Assembly: GCF_018390645.1 (NCBI RefSeq)
Contig: NZ_JAHBGC010000047.1
Coordinates: 1 to 64,000 of the forward strand
DNA from: Ancylobacter dichloromethanicus
GTDB lineage: Bacteria; Pseudomonadota; Alphaproteobacteria; Rhizobiales; Xanthobacteraceae
Length of the DNA: 64,000 bases
Direction of reading: 5' to 3'
Shown piece by piece: positions 1-8,498 of this stretch; position 1 is the first letter of the stretch, and each line of letters opens with the position of its first letter. The position numbers were made by a program, and so were the translations under genes. The notes under the pieces were generated by a model. The model did not search any database and had not been told where the DNA came from. It was given only the letters and a program-made list of their open reading frames with translations.

Positions 1-278
1 AAACTTCCGTCGCTGCATCTGCCACCTCCGGCTTCATGAAACACCCAATCGCGGTGTCCTCGAAACCGGCAGCAGGCCAGTCGGCTCCACCCCGACTTCG
101 GCGGCACGCCGCGCCTGCCGTCGTCGATGCGGTTTCGCGCCCGTGCCGTTCGTTTCGTTCATCATCTCGGCTATTTTCTGCCAATCGGCTGAAACGACGG
201 ACGTTTTGCTATCTATCCCACTCGGTCAGTCCGTGGCCGGCGTCTCAGCACTGGGCGCAACGAACGGCGTGTCGAGCA
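1..278. other. Non-coding or unresolved left edge
   Basis: I see no convincing gene here. Open frames exist on the plus strand, but they have no recognisable product and continue as the antisense of the neighbouring ATPase gene. The stretch lies downstream of that minus-strand operon and may belong to a feature outside the window. Confidence 0.3.
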
Positions 279-983
279 TCAGTACCGCTCCACCGTCCCC
301 GCACACATCCGCCCGTCTTCGAAGTGAACGATGCGGTCGAAAAGGTCGGTCGAGCGCGGATCATGGGTGATCACCACCACGGCCGCCCCATGGGCAGCGG
401 CGATACGGCGGAAGATGTCCATCACCTGACGGCCGCGTACGCGGTCCAGCGCCGCCGTGGGCTCGTCGGCGAGGATGAGCGGTGGTGCATTGGCGAGGGC
501 GCGCGCCACCGCCACGCGCTGCTGCTCGCCGCCGGAGAGCTTCGCCGGCAGGCTGTCGGCGCGGTGCGCGAGATCAAGTGCGGCGAGCAGCCGGCGGGCA
601 TGGGCGCGGGCGTCGGGCGGGCTCACATCGGCGATCTCGAGGCCGAGCGCGACATTCTCCACCGCGGACAGGAAGGGGATCAGATTCGCCTTCTGGAACA
701 CGAAGCCGATGCGTTTGCGGCGTATCTCGCGCAGCGCGTCGAGGTCGGCGCCGGCATGGGAGACCCTCTCGCCCGCCAGCCAGACCTCGCCGGAGGTCGG
801 ATTCTCCAGAAGCCCGGCCAGCATAAGGAAGGTGCTCTTGCCCGAGCCGCTTGGCCCGAAGATGCCGATCAGCTCGCCGGCGGCAACCTCGAGCGACACG
901 CCGTCGAGCGCGCGTACCAGCCCGGCACCGGTGGCGTAGTGGCGCGTGAGCGCGCGCACCGAGAGCACGGGCGCGCCGCTCAC
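279..983 (-). CDS. ABC transporter ATP-binding protein (MacB/LolD type)
   Basis: This is the ATPase of a MacAB-like exporter, powering transport across the cytoplasmic membrane together with the FtsX-type permease encoded just upstream. Of 234 residues, Walker A (GPSGSGKS) is at 43-50, the Q-loop Gln near 97, the signature LSGGEQQ at 149-155, Walker B LILADEP at 169-175 and the switch His near 207. I chose the GTG start at 983 because it overlaps the TGA of the permease gene (GTGA), which implies translational coupling. An upstream ATG in frame would add 17 residues lying inside the permease gene. It is the last gene of the operon. The family is clear; the substrate cannot be told from sequence. 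Confidence 0.9.
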   Translation of the reverse strand: MSGAPVLSVRALTRHYATGAGLVRALDGVSLEVAAGELIGIFGPSGSGKSTFLMLAGLLENPTSGEVWLAGERVSHAGADLDALREIRRKRIGFVFQKANLIPFLSAVENVALGLEIADVSPPDARAHARRLLAALDLAHRADSLPAKLSGGEQQRVAVARALANAPPLILADEPTAALDRVRGRQVMDIFRRIAAAHGAAVVVITHDPRSTDLFDRIVHFEDGRMCAGTVERY

Positions 984-2143
984 GACAGCACCTCCCGCGC
1001 GCTGACCCGTGACGCGCGCGCGATCCCCACCCACGCCGCCGCGGCGCAGACCAGGGCGAGGGCAAGCGCGATCTGCGCGAGATCGGACGGGATCGTCACC
1101 ACCCGGCGCGGGAAGAGCGGAAAGATCAGCCAGGATAGCGCTATGGCGAGGACATAGCCGGCGGCGCCGATGTACGCGGCCTGCTGGCCGATGAGGCCGA
1201 CCACCACGCGTTCGCGGGCACCCATCAGCTTGAGTAGCGCGATCTCGTGCAGCTTCTCGAGGGTCATGGTATAGACGATCAGCGACACCACGATGGCAGT
1301 GATCACGAGGATCATCCCGGTGAATGCAAGGATCTGCAGGCGCAGCTTCCAGAGCCTTGCATTCAGCATCAGATCACGCTGTTCGCCCGTCGTCATGACC
1401 CGCACGTCGCCCCAGCGCTGCATGGCGGCAATCACCTGCGCGGCCTCGGCGGTGGGGTCGAGCCGGACCAGCACTGCGGCGATCTTGCTTTCCTGCGCTA
1501 CCGAACTCGCATCGGCGGAGACGGCGGGGGTGCCACTCCTCGCAGCTCGCGCCAGATGGATTTCTTCCGAGGTGCGGCGCCGCGCTATGACGCTCGCATC
1601 GTTGATGCCGACGAAGATCAGCCCGTCGCCAGCCGAATCCACCATCTGCCGGGTGAGGCCGACAATGCTGTAGGTGTCGCGCGCGAGTTCTATCCGATCG
1701 CCGACCCTGAGGCCGGTGCTGGCGTCCGCCACGGCCTCATAGCGGCTGCCGCCGAGCCAACGGCCTTCGGCGAGCGGCAGCCAGCGCCCGTCGTCGCGCG
1801 GCACGTCGACGCCGGTCACGGTGGCGCGGCGCCAGCTGCCGCCAAAGTTGAACTGCTGGCTGAACTGGGCGAAGCGCCGCACGTCTGCGACGCCCGGCAC
1901 CCCCTCCACCCGCCGATCCATGTCGGCCGCCACCGCCGACCCCTCGGCGAAGGGGCCGGCGCGCTCACCCTGCACGACCCAGAGATCGGCATCGATCCGC
2001 TCGATGATCAGCAGCGCATCCTCGACTATGCCACGATAGAGGCCGGTCATGCCGATCACCGCCATGACGAGGAAAGCCACGCCAAACGCGGTGAGCACGA
2101 AGCGGGTCGGGGCGTGCAGTGTGTCCTTCAGCGCCAGGTTCAT
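980..2143 (-). CDS. ABC transporter permease, FtsX/MacB type
   Basis: This is a 387-residue permease with the MacB/DevC plan: one N-terminal membrane helix (about 12-32), a large periplasmic domain and three C-terminal helices. It probably transmits ATP-driven motion to the periplasmic adaptor encoded upstream rather than passing substrate through the membrane itself. The ATG at 2143 overlaps the adaptor stop codon (ATGA), and its own stop overlaps the ATPase start, so adaptor, permease and ATPase form one coupled operon. A longer open frame reaches 2413, but the extra part is the antisense/alternate frame of the adaptor and looks non-coding. The substrate is unknown. Confidence 0.88.
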   Translation of the reverse strand: MNLALKDTLHAPTRFVLTAFGVAFLVMAVIGMTGLYRGIVEDALLIIERIDADLWVVQGERAGPFAEGSAVAADMDRRVEGVPGVADVRRFAQFSQQFNFGGSWRRATVTGVDVPRDDGRWLPLAEGRWLGGSRYEAVADASTGLRVGDRIELARDTYSIVGLTRQMVDSAGDGLIFVGINDASVIARRRTSEEIHLARAARSGTPAVSADASSVAQESKIAAVLVRLDPTAEAAQVIAAMQRWGDVRVMTTGEQRDLMLNARLWKLRLQILAFTGMILVITAIVVSLIVYTMTLEKLHEIALLKLMGARERVVVGLIGQQAAYIGAAGYVLAIALSWLIFPLFPRRVVTIPSDLAQIALALALVCAAAAWVGIARASRVSAREVLS

Positions 2144-3342
2144 GTGGCTGGACCGACAAGGCGCACCCGCATGAACGGATAGAGATCGCCGGGCTTGAGG
2201 ATGGTCTGGCCGGCGGCAAGGCCGTGGCGGATCTCGACGCGCTCCATACCGGCCTGGCCCAGCGTCACTTCCTGCCACCGTGCGCGGGCATGCATCGCCA
2301 CCCATACGCCCGGGCGCCCGTCGCGCCAGACGAGGAATGAGGATGGAACCGTCAGCACGGAGCCGCGCCGCTCGATCAGGATGCGCGCCATGGCCCGCTG
2401 GCCGAGCGCCCAATTGGCGGGAAGCGCATCGAGCGAGATGTCGATCTCGAACTCCCTCGTCTCCGCGTCGACCTCGCGCCCGAGCCGTAGGACATGGCCG
2501 GAAATCGGTTCCTTGGCACGGGTGAAGGTGACGCGCGCCGCCTGCCCCGGCAGGACGGCGGAGATGGCGCTCTCGTCCAGCCGGGCGGTCAGCACGAGGC
2601 TGGCGGGATCGACGAGATGCAGCACTTCGCTGCCGGGGGTCAGCACATCCCCGACATGGTGGGCGCGCGACACCACGACGCCGGCAATCGGCGCGCGCAA
2701 CACGCTGTCGTCGAGCTGGGCGCGAGCGACGGCGACGCGTGCCATCGCGGCCTCGTGCTCGGCCTCGGCCTGCTCCACGCCGCGGCCGGCATGCGCGAGG
2801 TCGGCCTCGGCCTGGCGGCGGGCGGCGAGCGCGTCTTCCAGCCCGGCCTCGCTGGCGACACCTTTGGCGAGCAGCGCGACCTGCCTTTCATGGGTCGCGC
2901 GCGCCTTGTCCAGCGTCGCGACGGCGCGGTCGCGTTCGGCCTGCGCGGCGCTCACCGCGTGCTGGGCGGCGCGGGCGCTCGCCTCGGCCGTGTGGAGTTC
3001 GCCGCCGAGATCGTCGAAAGCGAGGCGGGCGAGCGTCTGGCCCTTGTCGACCACGTCATTGCGGTCGACAGCGAGTTCCTCGACGCGCGCCTGGATGCGG
3101 CTGCCGACACTCGCCTCGGTCAGGGCCGACAGCGTGCCGGGCCCCTGAATCTCCACGTCCAGCATGCCCGGCCGGAGGACCTCACCCTCCACCGCACGGG
3201 GAAGCGCGTAACGCAGGCCGATGAACCCGATCGCCAGAATCGCTGCCGCACCGGCAGCGATTCTGAGCCCGCGGCGGCGCGGCGGGCGCGGAGCCGGGGC
3301 CTCAAGCGACAGGAACGAGTTGAGGCCGGGCTGGACGTTCAT
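2140..3342 (-). CDS. Periplasmic adaptor subunit (HlyD/MacA family)
   Basis: This 400-residue membrane-fusion protein has a membrane anchor at about 27-46, a biotinyl-lipoyl half-motif, a long alanine-rich helical hairpin (about 95-190), then the second lipoyl half and beta-barrel regions. Such adaptors link an inner-membrane ABC exporter to an outer-membrane channel. No outer-membrane partner is encoded nearby, so a TolC-like protein would have to come from elsewhere. I chose the ATG at 3342 because it directly precedes a typical cytoplasmic tail and anchor; the open frame upstream to 3750 overlaps a different real gene. It comes 40 bases after the Cys-rich protein gene and leads into the permease by an ATGA overlap. 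Confidence 0.88.
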   Translation of the reverse strand: MNVQPGLNSFLSLEAPAPRPPRRRGLRIAAGAAAILAIGFIGLRYALPRAVEGEVLRPGMLDVEIQGPGTLSALTEASVGSRIQARVEELAVDRNDVVDKGQTLARLAFDDLGGELHTAEASARAAQHAVSAAQAERDRAVATLDKARATHERQVALLAKGVASEAGLEDALAARRQAEADLAHAGRGVEQAEAEHEAAMARVAVARAQLDDSVLRAPIAGVVVSRAHHVGDVLTPGSEVLHLVDPASLVLTARLDESAISAVLPGQAARVTFTRAKEPISGHVLRLGREVDAETREFEIDISLDALPANWALGQRAMARILIERRGSVLTVPSSFLVWRDGRPGVWVAMHARARWQEVTLGQAGMERVEIRHGLAAGQTILKPGDLYPFMRVRLVGPAT

Positions 3343-3382
3343 GAGAGGGACATCCGGGGGGAGGGCGGCCGGGCAAGCCCGG

Positions 3383-3670
3383 TCACTGGGCGGGCGCAGC
3401 CTGAGCGGGCGTGACCTTGGCAGCGACCAGCGCATCCTTGCAGGGTTGGGAGATCTTGTCGGGATTGGCCTTGATGCATTGGAGGATGCGCCCGCCGCCC
3501 GGCTGCACGCCGGGGCAGGTGGAACGGATATCGGCCTCGCAGGCGGCCCGGATGGCCTGCATCTGCGCGCGCGAGAGGTTCTGCGCCGAGGCGCCTCCGG
3601 CGAAGGCGCCGCCGAGCAGGGTGGCAAGAGCCAGCACAAGGCCGGCGCGGAAGAGCAAGGCACGATCCAT
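3383..3670 (-). CDS. Small secreted cysteine-rich repeat protein
   Basis: This 95-residue protein has a Sec signal peptide (cleavage probably after the ASA near 27-29) and four cysteines (44, 52, 65, 77) spaced as in the bacterial 'cysteine rich repeat' family, whose best-known relatives are Golgi GLG1 repeats. It is probably periplasmic with two disulfides. It is the first gene of the MacAB-like operon, suggesting a role at the envelope, but no function is established for such proteins. The start at 3670 gives a normal signal peptide; the longer frame to 3883 does not. Confidence 0.75.
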   Translation of the reverse strand: MDRALLFRAGLVLALATLLGGAFAGGASAQNLSRAQMQAIRAACEADIRSTCPGVQPGGGRILQCIKANPDKISQPCKDALVAAKVTPAQAAPAQ

Positions 3671-3930
3671 GATAGCGTCTCCTTTACGGGGAACGGGCAG
3701 GCCCATGGAGCCCGCCCGGCCAGGGGGCGGTCGGACGCGGCGGGCTCCATGGTGGCAGGCTCGCGCCTGCCGCGCCGCCGGGAACGGGTGGAGGTGTGCC
3801 CGACGAGGCATGGGTAGGATCGCCGTCATGTTTTGCGGCGGTGTCTCGGCGCAGGGGCTTTTTATTGCAGTTTGTATCGGCACCGACGGTGCGGCTTGCG
3901 CGGCTCCGTCACGCCTGTCATGCCATCGCC
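3671..3930. promoter_or_regulatory. Divergent promoter region, export operon / regulator
   Basis: This 260-base gap separates the minus-strand export operon from the plus-strand response regulator. At 3871-3878 it holds TTTGTATC, the reverse of the GATACAAA element seen next to the other two-component targets in this window. A weaker copy (TTTATTGC) starts ten bases before it, as in OmpR-family direct-repeat operators. The regulatory assignment is inferred. Confidence 0.4.
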
Positions 3931-4650
3931 ATGACAGCCGCGAGAGTGCTTCTGGTCGAGGACGACCGCGACATCCGCAGCCTGCTCGTCGATTTTCTCG
4001 GCGGCGAGGGCTACGACGTCGAGGCGGTCGCCAGCGGTGCCCTGATGGACCGCACTTTGATGCGCGGCATGCCGGATCTCGTCATCCTCGACATCATGCT
4101 GCCCGGCGAGGACGGACTGTCGATCTGCCGGCGTCTCAGGACCAGAAGCCGGGTGCCGATCCTCATGCTCACCGCCAAGCGTGACGACATCGACCGCATT
4201 GTCGGGCTGGAGATCGGCGCCGACGATTATCTCGGCAAGCCGTTCAACCCGCGCGAATTGCTCGCGCGCATCCGCGCCCTGCTGCGCCGTGCGTCGGGTC
4301 CCCTGTCCGCCGGCATGCCGGAGCGACGGCGCCGGCGTTTCGCGGGGCTCATCGCCGATCTCGACGCACGCACGGTGGCGGACGAGAGCGGGCAGCGTGT
4401 GCTTCTCACCACGGCCGAGTTCGACCTGCTGACCTGTTTCCTCGAACGGCCCGGTCGCGTGCTGTCGCGCGACCAGCTGCTCGACTGGACACGCGGGCGC
4501 GCCGGCGGCGATCCGTTCGACCGCACCATCGACGTCACCGTGTCGCGGCTGCGCAGCAAGCTGGCCCGCGGCCTCGGCGAGGCCGAGCAACCGATCACCA
4601 CCGTGCGCAATGTCGGCTACCTGTTCTCGGCCGACGTGCACGAGGTCTGA
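3931..4650 (+). CDS. OmpR-family response regulator
   Basis: This is a 239-residue two-component regulator. The receiver domain carries the acidic pair near 10-12, phospho-acceptor Asp54 (in VILDIMLPGEDG) and conserved Lys103. The C-terminal winged helix (about 135-235) has the usual transactivation loop and recognition helix. The kinase gene follows 11 bases later. I preferred the ATG at 3931 because the receiver begins seven codons on; the in-frame upstream extension has no domain. It probably controls the divergent export operon and the Spy-like gene downstream, given the shared GATACAAA-type elements. The signal is unknown but envelope stress is plausible. Confidence 0.9.
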   Translation: MTAARVLLVEDDRDIRSLLVDFLGGEGYDVEAVASGALMDRTLMRGMPDLVILDIMLPGEDGLSICRRLRTRSRVPILMLTAKRDDIDRIVGLEIGADDYLGKPFNPRELLARIRALLRRASGPLSAGMPERRRRRFAGLIADLDARTVADESGQRVLLTTAEFDLLTCFLERPGRVLSRDQLLDWTRGRAGGDPFDRTIDVTVSRLRSKLARGLGEAEQPITTVRNVGYLFSADVHEV

Positions 4651-4661
4651 GGTGGATTGCC

Positions 4662-5981
4662 ATGCGTCTCGGCCTGCTCGCCCGCATCATCCTCATCGTC
4701 GCGGTGGCGCTTTTCGCCATCCAGTTGCTGGCGTTGTTCGTGTATTTCGGCGCCGGCGAGGGGCGCCGGGCGCTTGGTGAGGCCTCGCTTTCTCTGTCGC
4801 GGCAGGTTGCGTCCCTGGTCATGCTGGTCGACGAGGTGCCCGCCGGACTTCGGCCGACCGTGCTCGAAGCCTTCAGCGAGAACGGCCGCACCGCCGCTAT
4901 TATTCCTGGCCTGCCCGCCGGTCTGAGCGGCACCAACGGGCTGATCCGAATCGAGCGGTCGATCGGGGCGGCGCTGGCGCTGCGTGGCGTGCACGGGCGT
5001 CAGGTTTTGGCGCGGCTCGACGGACGCAGCGAGAGCGGCGATACGCTCAGCGTCTATGTCGAACTCGCCGCAGGCGGCTATCTCTGGCTCGACGTCAAAG
5101 ACCACGTCACCGTCCGGCTGCTCGGGGTGCCCATCGGCTTCTTCGCCGGCCTGTTCGGCGTCGTCGTCGCCTTTGTCGCTCTGATGGCGGTCGCGCGCGA
5201 GATGCGGCCCATCACCCGTCTCGCCCAAGAGGTCGATCGGGTGGGCGGAGGCATCGGTCCCGTCGCGATACCCGAACACGGCGCGCCGGAGCTGCGCACG
5301 CTTATCCGCGCCGTGAACGCCATGCAGAAACGCATCGCCGCGCTGGTGCGCAACCGCACCCTGACGCTCGGCGCGATCTCGCATGACCTGCGCACCTATC
5401 TCACCCGCCTGCGCCTGCGCGTCGAGATGATGCCCGAGAGCCGCCATCGGGCCGGCGCCATCGCCGATGTCGAGGCCATGCAGGCGCTGGTCGAGGACAC
5501 GCTGGACTTCGCGCAGGATTCCTTCATCCCGGTGGAGCCCGCCGGAACCGACCTTGCCGCCGCGCTGCGCCGCTGCGCGGCCGAGCAGGGCGATGCGGAC
5601 ATCTCGCTGGACCTGCCGGACGGCCCGGTTCGGGTCGCCATGGGCGACAAGGCACTCGGGCGCGTCATCGCCAACCTCGTCGGCAATGCTCTGCACTATG
5701 GAAAGCATGTCTTCGCCACCATTGAGACGGACGGGACGCAGGCGGTTCTGGTGATCGAGGACGAAGGCCCCGGCATCCCCGTTGAGGAGCGCGAGCGCGT
5801 CTTCGAGCCGTTCCACCGGCTGGAGGCGTCACGCAACCGCGACAGTGGCGGGACCGGTCTCGGGCTGACCATCGTCCGTCGGCTGGTCGAGCGGCACGGC
5901 GGGAGTATCAAGCTGGACACCAGCCCGCGCGGGGGGCTTGCCGTCAGGGTCCGGCTGCCGCGGGCGGAACGCGCGGGCTGA
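4662..5981 (+). CDS. Sensor histidine kinase
   Basis: This 439-residue membrane kinase has helices at about 8-30 and 155-177 enclosing a periplasmic sensor domain of about 125 residues, then a HAMP region, a HisKA domain with His241 (in AISHDLRTYLTRL) and a HATPase domain with N, G1 (DEGPG) and G2 (GTGLGL) boxes. The HisKA sequence has Tyr where most kinases have the TP pair after the His. It is the partner of the adjacent regulator, with 11 bases between them. The domain order is that of EnvZ/CpxA-type kinases, and the nearby Spy-like and export genes suggest sensing of envelope damage; that is inference. Confidence 0.9.
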   Translation: MRLGLLARIILIVAVALFAIQLLALFVYFGAGEGRRALGEASLSLSRQVASLVMLVDEVPAGLRPTVLEAFSENGRTAAIIPGLPAGLSGTNGLIRIERSIGAALALRGVHGRQVLARLDGRSESGDTLSVYVELAAGGYLWLDVKDHVTVRLLGVPIGFFAGLFGVVVAFVALMAVAREMRPITRLAQEVDRVGGGIGPVAIPEHGAPELRTLIRAVNAMQKRIAALVRNRTLTLGAISHDLRTYLTRLRLRVEMMPESRHRAGAIADVEAMQALVEDTLDFAQDSFIPVEPAGTDLAAALRRCAAEQGDADISLDLPDGPVRVAMGDKALGRVIANLVGNALHYGKHVFATIETDGTQAVLVIEDEGPGIPVEERERVFEPFHRLEASRNRDSGGTGLGLTIVRRLVERHGGSIKLDTSPRGGLAVRVRLPRAERAG

Positions 5982-5989
5982 TACAAATC
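5980..5989 (+). promoter_or_regulatory. GATACAAATC element upstream of the Spy-like gene
   Basis: This decamer spans the end of the kinase gene and lies about 77 bases before the Spy-like start. The same ten bases occur at 12378-12387, and a one-base variant at 15533-15542, both next to genes linked to OmpR-type regulators. I infer a half-site for one of these regulators; only one half-site is visible here. Confidence 0.35.
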
Positions 5990-6065
5990 GACATGCCGCG
6001 GTTCGAGCGGCGATACCTTGGCCGCTCACCCTTGCCGCCTCATCACCGGCAAAGGACTCGACGCC

Positions 6066-6647
6066 ATGAGAATGACCTTCCCCTTCACCCTGTCCGCGCG
6101 GCTCGCCGGCGGAGCCGCCGTCCTCGCCCTCGTCACGGCGGGCGTCGTTGCGACGCGCGCGTTGGCTCAGGACCCTGCCAGATTACTGGCGGCTCCCGCC
6201 GAGGCGGCCGGGTCCTGGGCATGCGAGGAGCCCTTCGCAGCCGAGCCGGGGCCGGCCTTCGATCCGGCGGCAGCGCGGCTCATCGCCAGCTTGCTCCTCT
6301 CGGCACAGGAGACCGCGCTCGGCATCCGGACCGACCAGATGGATGCCTGGCGCGGCTACACCACGGCGCTGATCGCCCTCCTGCCCTCGGGCGACCGGCT
6401 CGCCCGCTGGACGGACGAGACGAAGCGGGCCGAGGCGCAGGCCTTCGATCTCGCGCAGGACATTGCCGGCGCCGCCATAGAACGGGGAGAGAAGGCCCGT
6501 GCGCTGCAGGACGCGGTCTCCAACCTCAAGGCGGTACTGACGCCTGAGCAGATGGGCATGGCCCGGCAGATGCAGAAGAGGCTGGTCGAGCGGATCGTCC
6601 GCTACGTGGACTGGCGGGCCGGCGAGGGGGCTGGCATGCCGCTGTGA
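6066..6647 (+). CDS. Spy/CpxP-like periplasmic protein (LTXXQ family)
   Basis: This 193-residue exported protein has an N-terminal hydrophobic signal ending near ALA (about 30-34) and is mostly helical, with an LTPEQ motif near the C-terminus (about 158-162) typical of Spy/CpxP-family chaperones that respond to envelope stress and sometimes metals. I chose the ATG at 6066 because it gives a normal signal peptide; an upstream in-frame start would add 16 residues before it. It follows the kinase gene by 84 bases with a possible regulator half-site between, so it is probably a target of that system. Sequence similarity to Spy is limited to the motif and architecture. Confidence 0.6.
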   Translation: MRMTFPFTLSARLAGGAAVLALVTAGVVATRALAQDPARLLAAPAEAAGSWACEEPFAAEPGPAFDPAAARLIASLLLSAQETALGIRTDQMDAWRGYTTALIALLPSGDRLARWTDETKRAEAQAFDLAQDIAGAAIERGEKARALQDAVSNLKAVLTPEQMGMARQMQKRLVERIVRYVDWRAGEGAGMPL

Positions 6648-6664
6648 CGATCTCGAGCCGGAAA

Positions 6665-6704
6665 GAAAGGGGCCGGGAGCGCAGCAGGCTCCCGGCCTTC
6701 TTTA
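6665..6704. terminator. Bidirectional intrinsic terminator
   Basis: A perfect ten-base inverted repeat, GGCCGGGAGC (6671-6680) and GCTCCCGGCC (6688-6697), is flanked by an A-rich run on the left and TTCTTT on the right. It sits between the convergent Spy-like and SH3 genes and would serve both. Confidence 0.8.
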
Positions 6705-6719
6705 TCGAGTGACGCCCGA

Positions 6720-7394
6720 TCACCAGCGTTGGAAGCTGCGCGAACCGGTGTGCACACCGCCCCCGGGGCCGGCGACCGCGCGATTGGTCGTGCAGCCCTG
6801 CCCGGCGGCGCAGTTGCGCGTGCGCGCCGCCACGCCGCCATTCGGACCGGCGGTGACCCGGGTCGAGGTGCACGCCCCGCCGGTGCAGACGCGCGTCTGT
6901 TCCGTCGCGCCGCCGTAAACGCCGGTGGCGCCGCGGGCGCCGACGCAGGCGCCACCCGCACAGGTGACCGAGCGACTGGCCGACGTCACCCGCGGCGCGA
7001 CATAGGGCGGATAGCCCGCCCAGCGCCCATACCAGGGATAGGCGACATAGTAGCGGTCCCAATAGGCGCGGTTGAACGACACGACGGTGATGCCAACCGC
7101 TGGCGCCAGAGGCGCGGTCAGCACGACCGGCGCTCCGCGATAGACGACCTGGATGTAATTTGCCGCCACCCAGCCGCGATAAGGCCCGAAACCGATGTCG
7201 CACCAGCTATAGCCGGCAACGCAGCCGAAGGTGGTGATGGCGGCGCCCGCCGGCACCACGGTGACGGCGGGATAGACCGTCGACGGGCCGGCGCGCAGAT
7301 TGACATTGGTGACGGCGACAGAAGTGGTCGCGGCGCTGGCCGCCGATACGGTAGCGACGGTGAGCGCGGCAGCGAAGAGAAGCGTTCTGAGCAT
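6720..7394 (-). CDS. Secreted SH3-domain protein with Cys-repeat tail
   Basis: This 224-residue exported protein has a signal peptide ending near SAASA (about 17-22), a bacterial SH3 domain (about 25-90, with the NLRAGPST motif), an aromatic Tyr/Trp-rich linker (about 105-130) and a C-terminal tail with three degenerate copies of a C-x3-C type unit (CAGGAC, CTGGAC, CAAGQGC) separated by roughly 25 residues. Bacterial SH3 domains often bind cell-wall material or proteins. Nothing in the sequence fixes a function for the tail. I chose the start at 7394 because it opens the signal peptide. The region upstream is cut by the neighbouring insertion element. Confidence 0.7.
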   Translation of the reverse strand: MLRTLLFAAALTVATVSAASAATTSVAVTNVNLRAGPSTVYPAVTVVPAGAAITTFGCVAGYSWCDIGFGPYRGWVAANYIQVVYRGAPVVLTAPLAPAVGITVVSFNRAYWDRYYVAYPWYGRWAGYPPYVAPRVTSASRSVTCAGGACVGARGATGVYGGATEQTRVCTGGACTSTRVTAGPNGGVAARTRNCAAGQGCTTNRAVAGPGGGVHTGSRSFQRW

Positions 7395-7534
7395 GGCGGA
7401 ACCCCGATGCGCGCCGCCCGGAGGCGGGCGTCTGTTTGTCCGCCGACCTTGATAGGCGCCTGACCTCGCCCGCGTGTCTCGCCTCTGTTTCAGTTTGTGA
7501 CAGCGAAAGTGGCGCGAGCGGTGTGGCCGTACCC

Positions 7535-8455
7535 CTAGGTAGGCTCTGAAGTCCAGCATTTGCAGATGAACTCGTAGGGCGTGAGGCCCCTGAGGGTCTT
7601 CAGGCGCCGGCCGAAATTGTAGGCGGCGACGAAGTCGGCAAGATGTGTCTCGAACTGGCGATGGTCGTCATAGTGGAAGCGCTTGACGGTCGCCTCCTTG
7701 ATCGTTCGGTTCATTTGCTCGACCTGGCCATTGGTCCAGGGGTGCTTCACCTTGGTCAGGCGGTGCTCGATGCCGTTCTCGCGGCAACGCATGTCGAACA
7801 TGTGGGTCATGTAGCGAGCCGTTGGTCCGTCGACATAGCGCGGCGGGAAGGTGAACTGGATGCCGTTGTCCGTCAGAACGGTGTGGATCCGGTACGGCAC
7901 CGCCTCGATCAGGGCCATGAGGAAGGCCGAGGCCGAGGTCCGGCCTGTCTTCCTGACGACCTGCACGAAGGCGAATTTGCTCGTGCGATCAATGGCGACA
8001 TAGAGGTACAGCTTGCCCTCGGCCGTCTGCACCTCGGCGATATCGATATGGAAGAAGCCAATCGGATAGGACTTGAACCGCCTCTTCGGCTCCTTGTCGC
8101 CCTCCACCTCCGGCAGCCGGCTGATACCATGGCGCTGAAGGCAACGATGCAGGGATGACCGTGTCAGGCGCGGGATCGTCGCCTGCAAGGCATAGAGGCA
8201 GTCATCGAGCGGCAGCAGCGTATGCCGGCGGAAGGCGATGATGACGGCCTCTTCCTCAACCGACAGAACCGTCGATGTGGGCTCCCTCGGGCCAGTCGGC
8301 AGATCGGCAACCGAGGTCCGCCTCTTCCACTTGGCGACGGTCTTCTGATTGATGCCGTAACGCTTGGCCAGAGCCCTCAGGCTCTCTTGACTATGCTGTA
8401 TCGCTCGACGGACCGCCTCTGTCGTCGTGGCGCTCCCGTGAAGAACCTGGCCCAT
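7535..8455 (-). CDS. IS481-family transposase, C-terminally shortened
   Basis: This 306-residue transposase has an N-terminal helix-turn-helix (about 14-45, ending KTVAKWKRR) and a DDE integrase core with visible blocks FFHIDIAEV, LTDNGIQF and a downstream Glu in the NGQVEQMNRT region. I chose the ATG at 8455 because AGGAGG lies four bases before it. The protein ends WTSEPT. As far as I recall, relatives in this family continue for some 20 residues after WTSEP, so the reading frame probably runs into host DNA and stops by chance, meaning the element end is lost. Codon use resembles its neighbours. Confidence 0.85.
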   Translation of the reverse strand: MGQVLHGSATTTEAVRRAIQHSQESLRALAKRYGINQKTVAKWKRRTSVADLPTGPREPTSTVLSVEEEAVIIAFRRHTLLPLDDCLYALQATIPRLTRSSLHRCLQRHGISRLPEVEGDKEPKRRFKSYPIGFFHIDIAEVQTAEGKLYLYVAIDRTSKFAFVQVVRKTGRTSASAFLMALIEAVPYRIHTVLTDNGIQFTFPPRYVDGPTARYMTHMFDMRCRENGIEHRLTKVKHPWTNGQVEQMNRTIKEATVKRFHYDDHRQFETHLADFVAAYNFGRRLKTLRGLTPYEFICKCWTSEPT

Positions 8456-8498
8456 AGTGCCTCCTTTCACTCCTGCGAAAAGACCGCACCATCAAAGC
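7538..8498 (-). mobile_element. IS481-family insertion element, probably truncated
   Basis: The element is defined by its single transposase gene. Its right boundary lies between the transposase start and about 8500, because glucan synthase homology starts immediately afterwards. The left boundary falls at the last transposase codons. I could not find trustworthy terminal inverted repeats or a target duplication, which fits an element that lost one end in the same deletion that removed the front of the adjacent glucan synthase gene. Coordinates are approximate. Confidence 0.6.

Noticed and set aside
40..110. A tRNA-like T-loop on the minus strand
   Set aside because: A TTCGAGG-like string is present, but no five-base T-stem or acceptor pairing could be found.
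36..1157. A 373-codon plus-strand frame at the left edge
   Set aside because: Most of it is antisense to the ABC ATPase gene, which has all ATPase motifs; the remainder has no domain.
7542..8498. Possible terminal inverted repeats of the insertion element (GGCTCTGAAG against GGCTTTGATG)
   Set aside because: The match needs gaps, and the left copy lies inside the transposase frame while its stop lies outside. The left end is more likely truncated, so the similarity is probably accidental.
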